Assembly (NCBI GenBank): GCA_958295875.1
Contig: OY282379.1
Coordinates: 1,674,001 to 1,738,000 of the forward strand
DNA length: 64,000 bases
Reading direction: 5' to 3'
Source of the DNA: an uncultured Pseudomonadales bacterium
GTDB taxonomy: Bacteria > Pseudomonadota > Gammaproteobacteria > Pseudomonadales > Azotimanducaceae
This document shows, piece by piece, positions 43,137 to 51,649 of the stretch. How positions within the stretch are numbered: the first letter of the stretch is position 1; each line of letters starts with the position of its first letter. The translations under genes and the position numbers were made by a program. The notes under the pieces were generated by a model, which had not been told where the DNA came from, did no database searches, and saw only the letters and a list, made by a program, of their open reading frames with translations.

Positions 43137-43832
43137 GTGAAACTCCTGTTGCTCACCGGCGGCTCCGGGGGCATCGGCGCGAGCGCTGCGGCGGCGTTCG
43201 CCGGCGCCGGCTACGCGGTGGTCAACCTGTCGCGGCGTCCGTGCCCAGTGCCCGAAGCCCTGAACATCGCTTGCGACCTATCGCAACCAGCGTTCCTCAC
43301 GGACATCCGCGCGCAGCTCGCGCCGCAATTGGCCGCGGCGAAGGAAATCACGCTGCTGCATAACGCCGCGCGCCTCGTCAGCGACGCGGCCACGGATGCG
43401 TCGAGCGCAACGCTCCGGGATTCACTCGAAGTGAACGTCGTGGCGCCGAACACGTTGAACCGCTTCGTCATTCCGCAGATGGGGCGCGGGTCGAGCATTC
43501 TCTATGTCGGCTCCACGCTGTCCGAAAAAGGCGTGCCGGGCGCGTTCAGCTACGTGACGGCCAAACACGCCGTGGCTGGCATGATGCGCGCCACCTGTCA
43601 GGACTTGGCCGGCACCGGCATCCACACCGCGTGCGTGTGCCCCGGCTTCACGAACACGGCGATGCTGCGCGAGCACATGCCGCCGGAAGCGCTCCAGGAC
43701 GTCGCGTCGCTGTCCACTTTCGGGCGCCTCATCGAGCCAGGCGAAGTGGCTGCGCTGCTCCTGTTCGCGGCGCGCCACCCCCTGCTGAACGGCGCGCTGC
43801 TGCACGCCAACCTCGGCCAGATCGAACGCTAA
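43137..43832 (+). CDS. short-chain dehydrogenase/reductase
   Basis: A 231-residue Rossmann oxidoreductase. The coenzyme motif is LTGGSGGIGASAAAAF, the NAG equivalent is LHNAARLV (A for G), and the catalytic triad is S in YVGSTLS, then Y and K in FSYVTAKHA. The C-terminus has CVCPGFTNTAM. The GTG at 43137 is the only start that fits after the HAD stop. Together with the HAD and the transporter it forms a tight plus-strand run, but no shared pathway is evident. Confidence 0.85.
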   Translation: MKLLLLTGGSGGIGASAAAAFAGAGYAVVNLSRRPCPVPEALNIACDLSQPAFLTDIRAQLAPQLAAAKEITLLHNAARLVSDAATDASSATLRDSLEVNVVAPNTLNRFVIPQMGRGSSILYVGSTLSEKGVPGAFSYVTAKHAVAGMMRATCQDLAGTGIHTACVCPGFTNTAMLREHMPPEALQDVASLSTFGRLIEPGEVAALLLFAARHPLLNGALLHANLGQIER

Positions 43833-43840
43833 GGGCCAAC

Positions 43841-44605
43841 ATGACACAAAGCCGCCTTAACGAACGCCGCGAGCGCGTGTTTCTCGTTCTCGCCGGCTTC
43901 TTTCTGTGCGCGATGACGATGCTGAACATCATTGGCATCACGCGCTTCATGCAATGGGGGCCGCTGACGCTGGCCGTTGGCGTGCTGCCTTATCCGCTCA
44001 CCTTCCTCTGCACAGACCTCATCAGCGAGCTCTACGGCCGCCGCCGCGCGAACTTCCTCGTGGGGCTGGGCCTCGCGCTCAACTTCTTCATCCTCGGCTG
44101 CCTATGGCTTGGCAATTCCATGCCAGCATCCGACCAACCGGCGCCTTGGCAGGTGCTTGAGCTGGCGCAAGACATCTCCTTGCCGAACGGCGCCATCGTC
44201 TCTGGCAGCGTGGAGCTCTATGAGCTCATCTTCGCCTGCACGTCTGGCGCGGTGTTCGCCTCGATGCTCGCCTACATCGCCGCGCAGTTCTGCGACGTGC
44301 AAATGTTCCACCTGCTGAAGCGGCTGACGCGCGGCCGCCACCTGTGGATACGCAACAACTTCTCCACCCTCACGAGCCAACTGGTGGATTCAGTCATGGT
44401 GGTGACTGTGACGTTCGGCGCCGCCTACTTGGCGGGAGACTTCACGCTCAAGGCGATGATGGTGATCGCGGCCAGCAGCTACCTCTTCAAGATGGCCGTT
44501 GCGCTGTTCGACACCGGGCCGTTCTATCTCTGCACGCACTACTTGAAGCAATACCTGATGGTGGACAACCTGCGCACCTACGACACGCCGCTCTTGAAGG
44601 GATGA
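43841..44605 (+). CDS. queuosine precursor transporter (VUT/YhhQ family)
   Basis: A 254-residue membrane protein with about six hydrophobic segments. It has the DUF165 features: a first helix VFLVLAGFFLCAMTMLNIIG, YPLTFLCTDLISELYGRRRA, and a later TSQLVDSVMVVTVTFGAAYL. The family imports preQ0/preQ1 in E. coli. The extra loop around residues 85-110 is slightly long. gluQ in the same window supports queuosine use. An AAGGG site precedes the ATG. Confidence 0.87.
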   Translation: MTQSRLNERRERVFLVLAGFFLCAMTMLNIIGITRFMQWGPLTLAVGVLPYPLTFLCTDLISELYGRRRANFLVGLGLALNFFILGCLWLGNSMPASDQPAPWQVLELAQDISLPNGAIVSGSVELYELIFACTSGAVFASMLAYIAAQFCDVQMFHLLKRLTRGRHLWIRNNFSTLTSQLVDSVMVVTVTFGAAYLAGDFTLKAMMVIAASSYLFKMAVALFDTGPFYLCTHYLKQYLMVDNLRTYDTPLLKG

Positions 44606-44638
44606 CGTGAAGGGATGACGGCGCCGCCGGGCGCTTGC

Positions 44639-45586
44639 TCAGCCCAGTAGCTCCATCAAACCCGCCACCGAGCGCTCGAGGGCCGGCTCGTCCACCTTGC
44701 CAATGCGCAGGCGCGTGACGATGAGATGCGTCATGCCGAGCGTCTCCCGGTATTCGGCAACTTGATCGGCGACGGCGGCGGGGCTGCCGACAATGGCCCA
44801 GTCTTCCACAGCCGCTGGGGGACGCCGGATCGTGCTGCCGGCTGCCGCGGCTTGGCGCGCTTGGGCGTTGAGATCGGCCTTGATGCGGCTGATCTGGCGC
44901 GCATCGTCGGACAGGAATGCGGAGCGCATCACCGGCACCTCCGGCGGCACGGGTTGGCCGGCGGCCACGCAAGCGTCGGCATGGCGCGCGTAGTTCTCCT
45001 TCAGGCGCGGCAGCGGTTCCATGGGCGAAGCTAGGTATGGCGCTCCAAGCCGCCCCGCTTGCTGCAACGCTTTTGGCCCAAAAGCGGCCACCCAAATGGG
45101 CGGATGGGGCGTCTGCACCGGCCGCGGCCTCACCTCCACCGGCGTCGCGTCCTCGGTGAGCGCCACCGGCTCGCCGCGCCATGCCTTCGTCATGTTCTCG
45201 AAACACCACTCGAAGATGGCGCGTTTCTCGCGTCGGGGCACCGCGAACGCGGAGAACATGGCCGGCGCGTAGCCACGGCCGATGCCGAGCGTCACGCGGC
45301 CGTTGGACAGTTGATCCAACACGGCCACCTGCTCGGCCGCCTGCAGCGGGTTGCGCAGGGGCAGCAGGAACGAGGTGGTGCAGAGCCGAATGCGCTCGGT
45401 GCGCGCGGCGACGGCGGCCAGCAGCATGAGCGGTTCGGGGATGGCGCCGCTGCCGAAATGGTTCTCTGGCAGCCAGAAGGACCCATAGCCCCAGCCCTCG
45501 GCGAGTTCGGCCTGCCGCCCAAGCGTTTGTGCGTCGGCGAGGCCGGGTGCGATCCACGGCGTCAGCCCTAAACTCAGAGCACTCAT
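44639..45586 (-). CDS. LLM-class flavin-dependent oxidoreductase
   Basis: A 315-residue luciferase-like TIM-barrel protein. Typical stretches are AELAEGWGYGSFWLPENHFG, TERIRLCTTSFLLPLRNPLQ, AEQVAVLDQLSNGRVTLGIG and PPIWVAAFGPKALQQAGRLG. It probably uses F420 or FMN; the substrate cannot be told. The ATG at 45586 has a GAGGAAC site and overlaps the TGA of the upstream nuclease gene (ATGA), so it is the last gene of the folK operon. Confidence 0.87.
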   Translation of the reverse strand: MSALSLGLTPWIAPGLADAQTLGRQAELAEGWGYGSFWLPENHFGSGAIPEPLMLLAAVAARTERIRLCTTSFLLPLRNPLQAAEQVAVLDQLSNGRVTLGIGRGYAPAMFSAFAVPRREKRAIFEWCFENMTKAWRGEPVALTEDATPVEVRPRPVQTPHPPIWVAAFGPKALQQAGRLGAPYLASPMEPLPRLKENYARHADACVAAGQPVPPEVPVMRSAFLSDDARQISRIKADLNAQARQAAAAGSTIRRPPAAVEDWAIVGSPAAVADQVAEYRETLGMTHLIVTRLRIGKVDEPALERSVAGLMELLG

Positions 45587-46491
45587 CTGCCGTTCCTCGC
45601 GATGTGCGCCGCGTCGGCCGCGCGCCGCGGCGGGCCGGCCGTTTGCCGGCGTTGCAGCAACCACATGGCTGTCATTGTCGCCCGCACGGCATCCAAATGC
45701 CGCGCCGCGGCGAAGGCCCCATAGAGCGGATCATCTTCCAGCAAGATACAGCGTTGCTCGCCTTCTTGGCCGCAGTCAAAGTCTGCTTGGCGGCCGAAGT
45801 TGTTGCCGGCGTCGCCGTACTCGCCGAAGCCGCCGGGCGCATCGCTGCGCCAAAACGCCTCCCAAGTGGCCGGCATGTCTGGAATGGGCGCCTGAACGGC
45901 GTTCAAGGTGCGTGCAGCCGTCGCCGCCAGCAAGCCGGCATAGGCATCGACCTGCGGCTGCAGCGGAGCGCAATCGTCTTCCAATGCCGCGGCAAAGCGT
46001 TCCTCGCCCACCGGAAACCCGTTGAAGCGGTCGCTGACGTTGAAGCGCCACCAGCGCACGAAGAAAACGGGCACGACGTGGGCTGGCGAGGTGACATCCT
46101 GCAGGTAGTTGATGAGGCGGCCGAGATTCTCGTAGCGTTCGGCGAGATTGTCTGCGGTGTGCAGGGCCGCGGCGACACCGTTGAAGTGCTGGTGCATCCG
46201 CGTCTGAATGCCCATCGTGCTGCGCTCGCCTTGCCCCGCCCGGTCGTAGTAGCTCCAGCGCGTCATCTTGCGGAACATGTTGGCCTCGGCTTGGCCGACG
46301 TTCGCCTTGACGATGTAGCGCACCTGCAGCGGCGTGAGCAGCGTGGCGCCGATGTCCCCCGCGCAGCGATTGAAGTGCTGCGCGGCGATGAAAGTGAGCG
46401 TTTGGTGCGCCCGCCCTTCGTAGGCGAAGGCCGGTGCCGCGGCGAGAGCGCAACAGGCCACCGCGCCTAGGAACGACGCGCGCGCTCTCAT
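45583..46491 (-). CDS. secreted S1/P1 nuclease-like or phospholipase C-like zinc enzyme
   Basis: A 302-residue protein with a clear signal peptide (residues 1-23, ending PAFA, then YEGRAH). It has the features of the phospholipase C/P1 nuclease superfamily: AHQTLTFIAAQHFN near the mature start, a His-rich centre with RMHQHFN, and LGRLINYLQDVTSPAHVVPV followed by FFVRWWRFN, with D/H metal ligands in the expected order. P1 nuclease has a mature N-terminal Trp as a ligand; here it is Tyr. So the assignment is to superfamily level only. It overlaps folK by 4 bases (ATGA), an unusual pairing. Confidence 0.65.
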   Translation of the reverse strand: MRARASFLGAVACCALAAAPAFAYEGRAHQTLTFIAAQHFNRCAGDIGATLLTPLQVRYIVKANVGQAEANMFRKMTRWSYYDRAGQGERSTMGIQTRMHQHFNGVAAALHTADNLAERYENLGRLINYLQDVTSPAHVVPVFFVRWWRFNVSDRFNGFPVGEERFAAALEDDCAPLQPQVDAYAGLLAATAARTLNAVQAPIPDMPATWEAFWRSDAPGGFGEYGDAGNNFGRQADFDCGQEGEQRCILLEDDPLYGAFAAARHLDAVRATMTAMWLLQRRQTAGPPRRAADAAHIARNGR

Positions 46492-47000
46492 CCGGCGACT
46501 TGGGCGGCGCTTGGCAGGCGCGTCAACCGCTCGGCCGAGACTATCTGCATTGCCAGTTCGCCAATGGTCGCGCAGGTGCCCGGCCACACCCAATGCGCGG
46601 CCACTTCCGCGGCCGGCGTCATCACGAACCGGCGCATGAGCGCGCGCGGATGCGGCAAGGTGAGCGCAGCGGATTCCGCCATGCAATCGCCGAACAAGAG
46701 GAGGTCGATGTCCAACTCGCGCGGGGCGTTGCGCACCGGCGTCTCGGCGCGGCCGTGGCGCCGCTCCATGTCCTTGAACGCTGCCAGCAACGGCTGCGGC
46801 GCGGCCAGGCGCGTCTCGAAAGCGGCGGCGGCGTTGATGAAGTCTCCGGTGCCGGGCGGGCAGTCCACCGGGCTCGTGCGCCACAGCGAGGATGCCCGAA
46901 AGCCCCCGCAGGAAAGAGGCCCGAGGTCCGAGAGGGCGGCGTGGATGGTGGCCTCGCTCGCCCCGCGATTTGAGCCGAGGGCTACCAGAACCCGCGTCAC
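46488..47000 (-). CDS. folK: 2-amino-4-hydroxy-6-hydroxymethyldihydropteridine pyrophosphokinase
   Basis: Transfers pyrophosphate from ATP to 6-hydroxymethyl-dihydropterin in folate synthesis. The 170-residue HPPK shows LVALGSNRG, SSLWRTSPVDCPPGTGDFIN, MERRHGR and the signature NAPRELDIDLLLFGD with catalytic Asp pair, then LPHPRALMRRFVMTPAAEV. The start is GTG at 47000. In Pseudomonas folK follows pcnB; here it is 16 kb away with an S1/P1-like nuclease and an LLM gene downstream. Confidence 0.94.
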   Translation of the reverse strand: MTRVLVALGSNRGASEATIHAALSDLGPLSCGGFRASSLWRTSPVDCPPGTGDFINAAAAFETRLAAPQPLLAAFKDMERRHGRAETPVRNAPRELDIDLLLFGDCMAESAALTLPHPRALMRRFVMTPAAEVAAHWVWPGTCATIGELAMQIVSAERLTRLPSAAQVAG

Positions 47001-47047
47001 CGTGGTAGAAACCTCTTTGGCCAGCCATGCAACCGGGGAGTCGCGGA

Positions 47048-48130
47048 ATGAAAGCCGCCGTGCTGAGGGAAGTCAACCAACCACTACAGATCGAGGACGT
47101 CCAACATGGCGACCCTGGCCCCCGCGAGGTGTTGGTGCGCACCGCTGCGGTTGGCGTTTGCCACTCGGATCGCCATTTCCAAAATGGCGCCTACCCCTAT
47201 TTCCTGCCCGTGGTGCTGGGCCACGAGTCCGCCGGCGTCGTGGAGGCGGTGGGTTCCAGCGTCACCTATGTGAAGCCCGGGGATCACGTCATCACCTGCC
47301 TGTCCGCCTTCTGCGGGCACTGCGAGCACTGCCTCACCGGGCACATGTCGCTGTGTCAAGCGCCGGAATTGCAGCGCGCGGGCGACGCGCCGCCGCGTTT
47401 GAGCAGCAATGGCGAGCGCATCAATCAGTTCTTGAACCTCTCGTCGTTCGCGGAGTACATGCTGCTGCACGAGCATGCCTTGGCAAAGGTGCGCGAAGAC
47501 ATGCCGCTGGACCGCGCCGCCCTCATTGGCTGCGCCGTCACCACGGGCGTCGGGGCGGTCATTCACACCGCGTCGGTGGAACCCGGCGCCACGGTGGCGG
47601 TGATCGGCTGCGGCGGCGTCGGCCTGTCGTGCGTGAACGGCGCCGCCATCGCCGGCGCATCGCGCATCATTGCCATCGACAAGGCGCCAGCCAAACTGGA
47701 TTTGGCGCACAAGTTCGGCGCCACGGATGCGGTGGATGCCGGCAGCGAAGATCCAGTGGAAGCGGTGCGCGAGCTCACCGGCGGCGGTGCCCACTATGCG
47801 TTCGAGGCCATCGGGCTGAAGGCCACCACGGAGCAGGCATGGAAGATGATCCGCAATGGCGGCGTGGCGACGGTGATCGGCATGATTCCGGTGGGCACGC
47901 AAGTGGAGATACACGGCCCTGAGTTTCTGCGCGAAAAGAAGCTGCAAGGCTCCAACATGGGCTCCAACCGGTTCCGGGTGGACATGCCCCGCTTCGTGGA
48001 TTTCTACCTGGCCGGCAAGCTGCACTTGGACGACATGATCGCAAGCCGCATCAAGCTCCAAGACGTGAACGATGCGCTTGAACAACTCGAGACCGGGGAG
48101 ACCGCGCGCAACGTGATCGTCTTCGATTGA
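47048..48130 (+). CDS. zinc-dependent alcohol dehydrogenase
   Basis: A 360-residue medium-chain dehydrogenase. Both zinc sites are present: catalytic C and H in GVCHSDRHFQ and GHESAGVVE, and structural cysteines in FCGHCEHCLTGHMSLC. The NAD motif is IGCGGVGLSCVNGAAIAG followed by AIDKAPAK. It is closest in pattern to class III enzymes and NDMA-dependent dehydrogenases. I use the ATG at 47048 with GGGAG upstream. It diverges from folK and converges on the protease. The other dehydrogenase at 34895 shares this fold but lacks the structural zinc. Confidence 0.88.
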   Translation: MKAAVLREVNQPLQIEDVQHGDPGPREVLVRTAAVGVCHSDRHFQNGAYPYFLPVVLGHESAGVVEAVGSSVTYVKPGDHVITCLSAFCGHCEHCLTGHMSLCQAPELQRAGDAPPRLSSNGERINQFLNLSSFAEYMLLHEHALAKVREDMPLDRAALIGCAVTTGVGAVIHTASVEPGATVAVIGCGGVGLSCVNGAAIAGASRIIAIDKAPAKLDLAHKFGATDAVDAGSEDPVEAVRELTGGGAHYAFEAIGLKATTEQAWKMIRNGGVATVIGMIPVGTQVEIHGPEFLREKKLQGSNMGSNRFRVDMPRFVDFYLAGKLHLDDMIASRIKLQDVNDALEQLETGETARNVIVFD

Positions 48131-48190
48131 GGGGCTGGCGCCCTGCGCGGTGCTTGGCGCGAAGTGGCTTGATCCACCGCTAGCGGGGGG

Positions 48191-49636
48191 CTAGCGCAGG
48201 TCGATGTTGCCGTAGCGCCCCGCCCGATACACCCGCAGGCGCACGGCGCTCGCGTTGCGGAACTGTTGCCACAGATCGCCGATGTTGCGCGTTTGGCGGC
48301 GGTTCGCGGCGATGATGATGTCTCCTCCGCGCAGCCCATGCCGCGCTGCAAGGCTGCCGGGCTCCACGGCGGCGACGATCACGCCGGCGCCCTCGTCGGC
48401 ATCGTCGTCGCGGAAGTCTGACAGCTTGGCGCCGGCCAACCGCGGATCCACCCGCGCCCCGGCCACTTCGGAAACCGGCGCCGCCGCCATCACCACGCGA
48501 ATGTGCCGCTCCTCGCCATCGCGCAGCACCCGCAGCGCCACCACGTCGTCTTCCATGATGAGCGCGGATTGACCGCGATAATCCGTCACGCGGCGCACTT
48601 CGCGCTCCCCCATCGCGCGGATGATGTCCCCGGCCTGAACGCCGGCGGCGTCCGCGGCGCCGCCCGGCGCCACATCCGCCACCACCACGCCTTGCGCCGC
48701 GGCCAAGCCGAAGGCGGCCGCGAGCTCCGGGTCTAGAGCCTGCACGACGAGGCCAAGGCGTCCGCGGCGCACTTCGCCGTGGGCGATGAGCTGGCGCATG
48801 ATCGCGCTGGTCATGTTGCTTGGAATGGCGAAGCCAATGCCAACGCTGCCGGCCCCCTTTGGCGAGACGATGGCCGTGTTGATGCCGACCACCTCGCCGG
48901 ACAGATTCAGCAAGGCGCCCCCGGAGTTGCCCGGATTGATCGAAGCGTCCGTTTGAATGAAATCTTCAAAGCCCCGGACGCCGAGGCCGTGGCGGCCGAG
49001 GGCGCTGACGATGCCGGAGGTGACCGTCTGCTCCAACCCGAATGGGTTGCCCACCGCCACCACGAAGTCGCCAACCCTCAGTGCTGCCGAGTCTGCGAAC
49101 TGAAGCGCGGTCAGGCCCTCCGCGGCCACGCGCAGCACTGCGAGATCCACCTGCGGGTCCACGCCGACGAGCTCGGCCTGCAGTTCGCGGCCATCGGCCA
49201 ACCCCACTGCGATTTCGTCCGCCCGGGCGATGACATGGTTGTTGGTGACGATGTAGCCGTTCGCGGCGTCCACGATCACGCCGCTGCCGGCGCTCTGCGC
49301 TCTGCGATAGCGGCGGCGTTCGTCCGGCATCGAAAAGAAGCGCTGGAAGAACGGGTCGTCGAGCAACGGATTCGACACGCGCACCGAAGCGTAGGTGGCG
49401 ATGTTCACCACGGCCGGCGTGGCGCGTTCCAGCATCGGCGCCAAGCTCGGCAGCGGGGCTTCCGCCACGCGGGACGGCAACGCGGCTTGGAGGCAGGGCG
49501 CCGCCAACAGCGCCAGCGTGAACGCCCAAACTGGCTGGCGAAGGCGCTGGACGAACGGAGCAGACAGGGCTAGCGCAGCGAATGACCGCTTTGCCCCGCC
49601 GCAGGTACCGCCGCAATTGGACGCCCGACGAGTCAA
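48191..49636 (-). CDS. Do/HtrA-type periplasmic serine protease
   Basis: A 481-residue DegP/DegQ relative. The signal region (residues about 30-52, ending CLQA) leads to the trypsin-like domain with catalytic His in TNNHVI, Asp in VDLAVLRV and Ser in GNSGGALL. Two PDZ domains follow (LGLVVQALDPELAAAFGLAA and VIVAAVEPGSLAARHGLRG). No conventional ATG exists before the signal peptide; a TTG at 49636 overlaps the TGA of the MFS gene as TTGA, which supports coupled translation. Likely role: envelope protein quality control. Confidence 0.92.
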   Translation of the reverse strand: MTRRASNCGGTCGGAKRSFAALALSAPFVQRLRQPVWAFTLALLAAPCLQAALPSRVAEAPLPSLAPMLERATPAVVNIATYASVRVSNPLLDDPFFQRFFSMPDERRRYRRAQSAGSGVIVDAANGYIVTNNHVIARADEIAVGLADGRELQAELVGVDPQVDLAVLRVAAEGLTALQFADSAALRVGDFVVAVGNPFGLEQTVTSGIVSALGRHGLGVRGFEDFIQTDASINPGNSGGALLNLSGEVVGINTAIVSPKGAGSVGIGFAIPSNMTSAIMRQLIAHGEVRRGRLGLVVQALDPELAAAFGLAAAQGVVVADVAPGGAADAAGVQAGDIIRAMGEREVRRVTDYRGQSALIMEDDVVALRVLRDGEERHIRVVMAAAPVSEVAGARVDPRLAGAKLSDFRDDDADEGAGVIVAAVEPGSLAARHGLRGGDIIIAANRRQTRNIGDLWQQFRNASAVRLRVYRAGRYGNIDLR

Positions 49637-50853
49637 TGTTGCGCCCTGTTGGTCATCTGGCGTCCTTCGGGTTCAGGGAGAGGAGACGGCACGGCGCCGG
49701 CGGCCACAAGGGCGACGAAGCCGAGCACGCTCGCGGCGCTCGCGGTCAGGAATGCGGGAACGTAGGAGTGCAGATCGTGCAATACGCCCAGCAGCAGCGG
49801 GCCGCCAGCCACGCCGGCCGTCGTCGCGAGGTTGGCCACCGAGTATATCCGCGGGTAAAGCCTCACGCCGAAAGCCTCGGCCATCAGCAGGGGCTGCAGC
49901 ATCAAGAGATTGCCGACGGTGAAGCCAAAGCAAACGGTGCCGAGCAAGATCGTCGTGGGTGTTTGCGCCAACGCCAACACCGCCGCGCCGACGCACTGGC
50001 CGAGCATGTTCCCTAAGGTGAAGGCGCGAATGGGCACATGCTTGACCAGCACGCCACCCAGCAGCCGCCCGAGGATGGAGCACAGGGCCAAAGTGGAGGC
50101 CGATGACGACGCCACCACTTGGCCTGCCAGTTTGTCGACGTGGTTGAAGATGTGGGTGATGACTCCCACTTGGCTTCCCAAGGCGAGCACATACGCGATG
50201 GCGGCGCCGATGAAAAACCGCGACCGCAGGGCGGCGCGCGCGGCATCGGTGTCGGCCGCGGTGCGTGCCGCGATGCGACGCCCGGCAGGCCAATCGCGCA
50301 CCGTCAGCGCGATGGGTGCGATGGCGAGGAAGAACACCGCCCCAAACCAAGGCATGGCGCCTTCAACGCCGAGTTGATGCAGCGCAAAGGCACTCGCCGG
50401 GGTGAGCGCGACGCCTCCCGCGGAGAGGCCGGTGGAGGCGACGGACAGCGCCACCGAGCGATCGCTGCCCGGAAACCAGCGGGTCACCAACGTGGTTGCG
50501 GGGATGAGCGACACGCCGGCATTGCCGATGCCAAACAGCGCGTAGAGCAACCACACTTGCCATATCTCGGTGGCGAAACCAATGAGCGAGAGCGCGCCAC
50601 CGCCGATGGCGGCGCCGGCCAGAATCGTCCACCGCGCCTCGTTGGTGGCGATGTGTCGCGCGATGCCAAGGCCGGCGATGCCCGTTGCCACAAAGAGCAA
50701 AGCGATGGCCCCCGAAATGTCGGCCACGGAGAAGGCGCGCTCCTCGGCGAGGGCAGCCGTGTAGACGGAGAGGTTATGGAAGCTGAAACCAGAGGAGACC
50801 ATGAGCATCACGAAGACGCTCGCCACTAGCCGCCAGCGGTCGCTCAATCGCAC
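49633..50853 (-). CDS. major facilitator superfamily transporter
   Basis: A membrane protein of about 406 residues with 12 hydrophobic segments and a monocarboxylate/oxalate-type MFS layout (MVSSGFSFHNLSVYTAALA, ALFGIGNAGVSLIPATTLVT, WFPGSDRSVALSVASTG, then ILGRLLGGVLVKHV). The substrate is unknown. The start is uncertain: I use a GTG at 50853; a TTG at 50847 is equally possible, and neither has a strong ribosome site. It is coupled to the downstream HtrA-type protease by a 4-base TTGA overlap, an unusual pair. Confidence 0.82.
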   Translation of the reverse strand: MRLSDRWRLVASVFVMLMVSSGFSFHNLSVYTAALAEERAFSVADISGAIALLFVATGIAGLGIARHIATNEARWTILAGAAIGGGALSLIGFATEIWQVWLLYALFGIGNAGVSLIPATTLVTRWFPGSDRSVALSVASTGLSAGGVALTPASAFALHQLGVEGAMPWFGAVFFLAIAPIALTVRDWPAGRRIAARTAADTDAARAALRSRFFIGAAIAYVLALGSQVGVITHIFNHVDKLAGQVVASSSASTLALCSILGRLLGGVLVKHVPIRAFTLGNMLGQCVGAAVLALAQTPTTILLGTVCFGFTVGNLLMLQPLLMAEAFGVRLYPRIYSVANLATTAGVAGGPLLLGVLHDLHSYVPAFLTASAASVLGFVALVAAGAVPSPLPEPEGRQMTNRAQH

Positions 50854-50977
50854 AAGGCAAGCCCATCGCCAATCAATGTGGCCCCGGCCAAGGCCGGTGC
50901 CCGCGCGGGCGGCAATCAGTTGGCCCGCCGCGGCCGCTGCCCACCCCGCGGATGGCCATTGCCGCACGTTGCCAATG

Positions 50978-51052
50978 TGGAGCGGGCGATGGGAGTCGAA
51001 CCCACGTCTCCAGCTTGGGAAGCTGGGGTAATAACCGTTATACGACGCCCGC
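50978..51052 (-). tRNA. tRNA-Gly (anticodon CCC)
   Basis: Acceptor GCGGGCG pairs with CGCCCGC, the anticodon loop is TTCCCAA, the T-arm reads GGGTTCGACTCCC, and TCCA is encoded at the 3' end. It stands alone upstream of the MFS gene. A second glycine tRNA (TCC) is at 4992. Confidence 0.94.
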
Positions 51053-51245
51053 GCGGGGCGCTTATCGTACTACACGAGATGCGCCCGCCGGCGCGTGCAT
51101 GGCTAGGGAGAGTGGCAGCCGTGCCGCGGCGGGTTGTGGCGCGGCGGCCACGCGTCGACGTTGCGCTCAGGGCTATGATGGCCGCGGCGGGGGCTCCGCC
51201 GGTACGGCAGAGGATCCACCAAGTGCCAATACAAGGGGACTGTTC

Positions 51246-51581
51246 ATGATCTCACCAGCTTTGCTTGTCACCACACACTCGGTGCCTGGGCGAGAGGTGC
51301 GCGAAGCGGTCGGCATTGTCAGCGCCGAGTGCGTGCTGGGCATCAATGTCTTTCGCGACTTTCTCGGCGGCATTCGGGACATTGTGGGCGGGCGCAGCGG
51401 CACCCATCAGAAGGCGTTGCGAGAAGCTAGGGATGCGTGCTTGGAAGAGCTGGCGCAAGCGGCCGGGCAACTCGGCGCCGATGCGGTGGTGGGCATCGAC
51501 ATGGACTACAGCGAGATCAGCGGCGGCGGCAAGGGGATGGTGCTGCTGGTCGCCACCGGAACGGCGGTGCGGTTGCGCTGA
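51246..51581 (+). CDS. YbjQ/UPF0145 family protein
   Basis: A 111-residue pentamer-forming family protein of unknown role. The signature is clear: LVTTHSVPGREVREAVGIVS, GRSGTHQKALREARDACLEE, and LGADAVVGIDMDYSEIS, ending VLLVATGTAVRL. The ATG at 51246 has an AAGGGG site. It converges on dinB. The 193 bases between tRNA-Gly and this gene show no other coding signal. Confidence 0.93.
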   Translation: MISPALLVTTHSVPGREVREAVGIVSAECVLGINVFRDFLGGIRDIVGGRSGTHQKALREARDACLEELAQAAGQLGADAVVGIDMDYSEISGGGKGMVLLVATGTAVRLR

Positions 51582-51649
51582 GGGGCACGGCGTTCCGGCG
51601 CGAGCGGCGGCTGGTCTCTTGGCTCATGAACGATGCCCACTGCGGCCCC

